From positions 248,001 to 312,000 of the forward strand of contig NZ_MDJS01000003.1 of assembly GCF_001705515.1 (NCBI RefSeq): a DNA stretch of 64,000 nt, read 5' to 3'. A model generated the notes under the pieces. It was not told where the DNA came from. It saw only the letters and a list, made by a program, of their open reading frames with translations, and searched no databases. Shown here one piece after another: positions 60,601 to 64,000 of the stretch. The DNA comes from Mucilaginibacter sp. PPCGB 2223 (GTDB taxonomy: Bacteria; Bacteroidota; Bacteroidia; Sphingobacteriales; Sphingobacteriaceae). Numbering within the stretch: position 1 is the stretch's first letter; each line of letters starts with the position of its first letter. A program made the position numbers and the translations under genes.

Positions 60601-61720
60601 AACGGCGGATGCGCAATGGGTAAACATCATCATTGCCGATAATGGTGCCGGTATCGCTGCAGAGCAACAGGCACATATTTTTGAAAACTTTTACCAGGCC
60701 CGCAACAATACCACTTCGCCCGGCTGGGGTATCGGCCTGGCGCTGGTGAAGAACATTGTCGATCAGCACAAAGGAAAAATAAGCGTCGAAAGCGAATTAG
60801 CTACTGATGCTCAGCCCGGAAAAACGGTTTTTACCATTTCGCTGCTCAAGGGCAAGGCTCATTTTGATGCTGCCGATCTTGACGATACTCCGGCTCAAAG
60901 CTACGCCATACAGCAGGCCGTTGCCACACCGGTTATGGCAAATACTGAGTCGCTAAGTCCGATTGCCGAAAAGCAAAGTATTTTACTGGTAGAGGATAAT
61001 AACGAAGTGCGGGGTTTAATCAGAGAATCGCTCGCGACATCATACAATATACACGAAAGCATAAACGGAGCTGAGGGCTGGGAAACGGCTTGCCAGCTTA
61101 TCCCCGATCTCATCATCAGCGATGTGACGATGCCTGTGATGGACGGTCTGGAGTTTTGCTCAAAAATAAAGACCGACGAACGTACCAACCATATCCCGGT
61201 AATTTTGCTAACCGCCAAGGCTGCTTACGATCACCAGGTAAGTGGTTTAGAAAACGGCGCTGATGTTTATATCACCAAGCCTTTTAAGATGCAGTTGTTG
61301 GAACTCACCATCCGCAATCTGATGATGACGCGGCAATCCATGCGCGAAAAATTTGGTCAGCAGATAACGCTCATGCCCAAAAACAAAGTGATCGAATCGC
61401 CCGACGAAAAATTCCTGAACAAATTGATGACCATTGTTGAAACGCATATGGAGGACTCGGAATTTGATGTGGTCAAGCTGGTCAACGAGATCGGCATGAG
61501 CCAGTCTATCCTCTATCGCAAAATAAAAGCGCTCACAGACTTGAGCACCGGCGATTTCATCAAATCGGTAAGGCTTAAACAGGCGGCTTTGTTGCTGGCC
61601 CAGCAAAAACTAAGCATAGCCGAGGTGGCCTATGCGGTTGGCTTCTCCGACCGCAAATACTTTAGTAAAGAGTTTAAAAAGCAATTCGGCAAAACACCAT
61701 CCGAGTATATCGAACAATAA
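57638..61720 (+). CDS. Hybrid two-component system regulator (HTCS)
   Basis: A 1360-residue one-protein sensor and regulator. A signal peptide (residues 1-20) is followed by a periplasmic two-bladed propeller made of about 14 repeats with WIGT-like ends (LWIGTSKGLN, LWVGTTEGIT and others, to about 690), a Y_Y_Y domain (about 700-790), a membrane segment (799-820), a histidine kinase with His856 in VSHEIRTPLTLIL and ATPase motifs (NAFKFTP, DNGAGI, GWGIGLALV), a receiver with Asp1162 in ISDVTMPVMDG, and an AraC-type DNA-binding domain from about 1255. HTCS proteins sense oligosaccharides and switch on glycan-use genes. The GH3 gene 215 bases downstream is its likely target. Confidence 0.96.
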   Translation: MKKFLLFIILQLVLISPSFSQLSFDHVSVNNGLSQSTVLTILKDSRGYMWFGTRDRLNKYDARNIKTYNYDYRDTTSISCNDYVFFVFEDRQKNLWIGTSKGLNRYIPESDSFERILHKDNDRNSLTTNNIYCTYQDHSGKLWFGSDKGLNMLSSPASRKFTRFFKASPGHPGLSGNQVYAIYEDREQNLWVGTTEGITRMSLKNGKYIFKTFNSANGLEGNFVQTITQDHEGNICIGTQTGGVNIFDPKTATFSHLKHNPSNTNSLINNDIRKIVIDKDDKLWIGTMNGLDIYDQHSRQFKLYQHDVENRNSLSDNSVKDIYFEDNGTVWIGTMFGGVNIIHPNTVPFNIYQASKYKNSISGNVVSTIIADAKQNLWIGTEGNGLNYYDKAKLTFTHYTNNPNAEGSIRTNFVKAIYRDKANNLWVGLHQGGLELLQPSSGTFKHYRHNDADPHSINSDIISCILEDSANRFWVGTSKGLDIFDQKQQQFRTYLNDPSKPLKLSSIGIRCIYEDSGHNIWVGTSGGLNLLKAGTTSFIFFRANDRDEKSIKAGYINCIRQDNDGNIWVGSFHGGLSRYNPGDGSFKTYQIKDGLLSDNVLNIIPADAHDLWISTNNGLTKFNTLTQKFKNYTVADGLPTNEFNYNSSYKDADGILYFGTYNGLISFDPKQIKENKVTPAVLFTGLKLFNHPVNISDQTGLLQKHISLTKAIIFRSDQNVFTLDFTALDYDKPGENQFMYKLKGFEKNWNVVDVPSATYTNLPAGDYDFLVKASNADGYWNNNTTGLHIVILPPLWRTWWAYTFYVLAFAGSLFLVIRFFRRQARLERDLYYEHLNYERQQEVHQMKLDFFTKVSHEIRTPLTLILAPVEKLIDTTLDNPLVSRQLTYVKQNADRLLRLVNELLDFRKIETGHLQLHVSEHDLIRFCEDIFSSFERTSIQKSITYQFKPAIDSLPLYFDPAQFEKVLFNILSNAFKFTPDEGTITLSVTADAQWVNIIIADNGAGIAAEQQAHIFENFYQARNNTTSPGWGIGLALVKNIVDQHKGKISVESELATDAQPGKTVFTISLLKGKAHFDAADLDDTPAQSYAIQQAVATPVMANTESLSPIAEKQSILLVEDNNEVRGLIRESLATSYNIHESINGAEGWETACQLIPDLIISDVTMPVMDGLEFCSKIKTDERTNHIPVILLTAKAAYDHQVSGLENGADVYITKPFKMQLLELTIRNLMMTRQSMREKFGQQITLMPKNKVIESPDEKFLNKLMTIVETHMEDSEFDVVKLVNEIGMSQSILYRKIKALTDLSTGDFIKSVRLKQAALLLAQQKLSIAEVAYAVGFSDRKYFSKEFKKQFGKTPSEYIEQ

Positions 61721-61774
61721 TAACTCAGGATCGATTACAGATCATCAAATACCACCCGGGTCATCATTTTGCGC

Positions 61775-61817
61775 AAATAAACTTGATTTTCCCCCTAAAT
61801 AAACTTGATTTTCCCCC
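61775..61817. promoter_or_regulatory. 22-bp tandem direct repeat upstream of the GH3 gene
   Basis: The 21-base unit aaataaacttgattttcccc plus one c occurs at 61775-61795 and again at 61797-61817, a 22-base period, about two helical turns. It lies 120 bases before the GH3 start and 55 after the HTCS stop. AraC-type domains commonly bind direct repeats spaced by whole turns, so this may be the regulator's site (inference). Confidence 0.6.
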
Positions 61818-61934
61818 ATCAATAAAGTACGTCACGCTCATATTCGCATTGGTAATAACTGTCATCCAAACATGGGTGAATGGTTTCGATAACCCGGTTA
61901 TTACAGCTTAAACCTCAAAATACTTTAGTAAAAA

Positions 61935-64000
61935 ATGGAATTGACTATTCGTTCGAAAGGTATGTTATTCAGCATGGCTACCTTGTTATTTCTTCTTACC
62001 TGCCTGTCGTTCAAAACGGATCCGCCTATCTACAAAAAAGGATGGATAGATCTGAACAAAAACGGCAAAAAGGATATTTACGAAGACAGCACACAACCCA
62101 TCGAGGCCCGCATCAATGATCTGCTCAGCCAGATGACCCTGGAAGAAAAAACATGCCAGCTGGCTACTTTATATGGTTATAAACGAATATTAAAAGACAG
62201 CCTGCCTACGCCCAACTGGAAAAACGAGATCTGGAAAGATGGTATTGCCAATATTGATGAGCATTTAAACGGTTTTGTTAACTGGGATGTGATATCTAAC
62301 TCGCCCCTGGTGACCGATACGCGCAAGCATATCTGGGCGATGAACGAAACTCAGCGCTTTTTTATTGAGCAAACCCGCCTGGGCATCCCTGCCGATTTTA
62401 CGAATGAAGGCATCCGCGGCGTCGAGGCTTATCAGTCGACAGGTTTCCCGACAGAACTAAACATGGGCATGACCTGGGATAAAGCCCTTGTGCACCAGGA
62501 AGGTTTGATCACCGGGCAAGAAGCCAGGGCGTTGGGCTATACCAACGTTTATGCGCCCATTTTGGATGTAGCCCGCGATCAGCGCTGGGGCAGGCTCGAA
62601 GAAGTTTACGGCGAAGACCCGTACCTCGTAGCCCGCCTGGGCGTTGAAATGGCAAAAGGGATGCAGCAAAATAACCAGATAGCGGCTACCGCCAAACATT
62701 TCGCGGTATACAGCGCCAATAAAGGCGCCCGAGAGGGCCTTGCCCGTACCGACCCACAGGTTGCCCCGCGCGAGGTGGAGAACATATTGTTATACCCGTT
62801 TAAAAAGGTGATACAGGAAGCGGGTATTATGGGCGTAATGAGCTCGTACAACGATTACGACGGCATACCCATTTCGGGCAGCGATTATTGGCTGATACAA
62901 CGCCTGCGTATAGAATTTGGCTTTAAAGGCTATGTGGTAAGCGATAGCGACGCGTTGGAGTACCTGTACAACAAACACCATGTTGCGGCAAATTTGAAAG
63001 ATGCGGTGTTGCAGGCTTTCATGGCCGGCATGAACGTGCGCACAACTTTCAGATCGCCGGATAGCATTATTATTTACGCCCGGCAATTGGTTAAAGAAGG
63101 TAAATTACCCATCGATACCATTAACAGCCGCGTACGCGATGTGCTGCGGGTTAAGTTTAAGATAGGTTTATTTGATCACCCTTATGTTGAAGATACCGAA
63201 AACAGTGTGAAGACTGTTAACAGCGCTGCACACCAGGCTGTGGCTTTACAAGCATCGAAAGAGAGCATTGTATTGCTGAAAAACAAAAACAATATCTTGC
63301 CCCTGTCAAAACTGCAAACGGTGGCCGTAATTGGCCCTAACGCTACCGACGATAAGTACGCCCATACGCACTACGGCCCCTTAGGTTCAAAAAGTATCAA
63401 TGTATTGCAGGGTATTCAAACTAAAATAGGCGCGCAACGAGTATTATATTCATTAGGCTGTAACCTGGTTGATAAGCACTGGCCCGAAAGCGAAATATTG
63501 CCACAAGAACCAGATAACGCCGAACAGGCTATGATAGACAGTGCCGCAGCTACAGCAAAACGTGCAGATATGGCCGTAGTAGTGCTGGGAGGCAACACGC
63601 AAACCGCCGGCGAAAATAAAAGCCGCACCAGCCTTGATCTGCCGGGCTACCAGTTAAACCTGATTAAGGCCATCAAGGCTACAGGCAAACCGGTTGTTGT
63701 GGTGTTGATAGGCTCGCAACCCATGACCATTAACTGGATAGACAAAAATATCGACGGGATAATCTACACCGGTTACCCGGGAATGCAGGGCGGTACGGCT
63801 GTAGCCGATGTTTTATTCGGCGATTATAACCCAGGCGGCAAACTAACCCTCACATTCCCAAAATCGGTAGGCCAGTTACCATTTAATTTCCCAACAAAAC
63901 CCAACTCAGAAACCGATGAAGGCGAACTGGCGAAAATAAAAGGTTTACTGTACCCGTTTGGATTTGGCTTAAGTTATACCACATTTGCTTACAGCGATCT
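61935..64000 (+). CDS. Glycoside hydrolase family 3 beta-glycosidase (3' end outside window)
   Basis: The frame is open from ATG 61935 to the right edge, 688 codons so far. A hydrophobic signal segment is at residues 9-24 (GMLFSMATLLFLLTCLS), with Cys23 making a lipoprotein possible. The GH3 N-terminal domain has NEGIRGVEA near 157, DVARDQRWGRLEEVYGEDPYL near 215, AKHFAVY near 255 and the nucleophile Asp337 in YVVSDSDALEYL. The C-terminal (alpha/beta)6 sandwich is present with SIVLLKNKNNILPLS and LLYPFGFGLSYTTF; the final fibronectin-like domain is cut off. It resembles beta-glucosidases or beta-xylosidases; the substrate is undetermined. Probably under HTCS control. Confidence 0.93.
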   Translation, partial: MELTIRSKGMLFSMATLLFLLTCLSFKTDPPIYKKGWIDLNKNGKKDIYEDSTQPIEARINDLLSQMTLEEKTCQLATLYGYKRILKDSLPTPNWKNEIWKDGIANIDEHLNGFVNWDVISNSPLVTDTRKHIWAMNETQRFFIEQTRLGIPADFTNEGIRGVEAYQSTGFPTELNMGMTWDKALVHQEGLITGQEARALGYTNVYAPILDVARDQRWGRLEEVYGEDPYLVARLGVEMAKGMQQNNQIAATAKHFAVYSANKGAREGLARTDPQVAPREVENILLYPFKKVIQEAGIMGVMSSYNDYDGIPISGSDYWLIQRLRIEFGFKGYVVSDSDALEYLYNKHHVAANLKDAVLQAFMAGMNVRTTFRSPDSIIIYARQLVKEGKLPIDTINSRVRDVLRVKFKIGLFDHPYVEDTENSVKTVNSAAHQAVALQASKESIVLLKNKNNILPLSKLQTVAVIGPNATDDKYAHTHYGPLGSKSINVLQGIQTKIGAQRVLYSLGCNLVDKHWPESEILPQEPDNAEQAMIDSAAATAKRADMAVVVLGGNTQTAGENKSRTSLDLPGYQLNLIKAIKATGKPVVVVLIGSQPMTINWIDKNIDGIIYTGYPGMQGGTAVADVLFGDYNPGGKLTLTFPKSVGQLPFNFPTKPNSETDEGELAKIKGLLYPFGFGLSYTTFAYSD

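Overview
The window looks like chromosomal DNA from a Bacteroidota bacterium of the Sphingobacteriaceae type, probably Mucilaginibacter or a close relative. This placement is inferred from content: a type III glutamine synthetase, a fused SecDF, a type IX secretion (type B) C-terminal sorting domain, BlaI/BlaR1-like pairs with TonB domains, a one-protein hybrid two-component regulator (HTCS) beside a GH3 glycosidase, TAnnTTTG-type -7 promoter boxes and a general lack of Shine-Dalgarno sites. Most genes are housekeeping. I see no transposase, integrase, phage gene, rRNA or CRISPR array.

Layout. 1-4.3 kb: end of an SGNH hydrolase, two disordered hydrophilic proteins, an orphan CoA-transferase A subunit, an exported metallo-beta-lactamase-fold hydrolase and RNase HI. 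4.5-10.6 kb (minus): fructose-1,6-bisphosphatase, a phosphodiesterase, a tRNA methyltransferase, a VOC protein, PurL and a TonB-family protein. 10.7-14.1 kb: an AT-rich astacin-like lipoprotein protease, a small secreted protein and a beta-barrel protein. 14.3-18.6 kb: a nitrogen block with Amt divergent from glutamine synthetase III. 18.9-28.5 kb: ClC channel, PurM, Na+/H+ antiporter, UbiD-type decarboxylase, a T9SS cargo protein and DprA. 28.5-31.2 kb: BlaI repressor with three operator-like palindromes and a BlaR1-like sensor carrying three TonB C-terminal domains. 31.2-37 kb: RsmG/sigma factor/glycosyltransferase (overlapping genes, minus), then Tgt/LptF-G/EamA (plus), followed by about 800 gene-free bases. 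37.6-43 kb: LapA-like protein, a beta-hydroxyacid dehydrogenase, IspE, ThyA (with a 9-residue insertion), an AT-rich unknown, and FolA. 43-50.4 kb: SecDF, NDH-2, then a tight operon of two lipoproteins, a glutathionylspermidine-synthase-like ATP-grasp enzyme, HMG-CoA lyase and a small membrane protein. 50.4-57.3 kb: GNAT, iron-permease-like protein, nucleotidyltransferase, class II aldolase, AccD and CopA. 57.4-64 kb: tRNA-His, an HTCS regulator and a GH3 glycosidase that runs off the window.

The most unusual content is between the genes. At least four kinds of repeat are interspersed: (a) hairpins whose arms are built from imperfect 7-8-base words, the word differing from locus to locus although one word family (atagacc/atagtcc) recurs at five loci; (b) a 100-125 bp element with three good copies and one fragment; (c) inverted-repeat elements of the tcattgcga, tgtcatctcgaa and cctgtcgaac kinds; (d) a C-rich/G-rich palindrome, one copy of which sits in frame inside thyA. 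One word hairpin also supplies the last codons and stop of the CoA-transferase gene. The best candidate for a little-known protein system is the lipoprotein plus ATP-grasp pair at 47.8-49.3 kb, which resembles E. coli ygiB-ygiC and shares an Arg-Gly-Gly-Phe-Gly motif with it.
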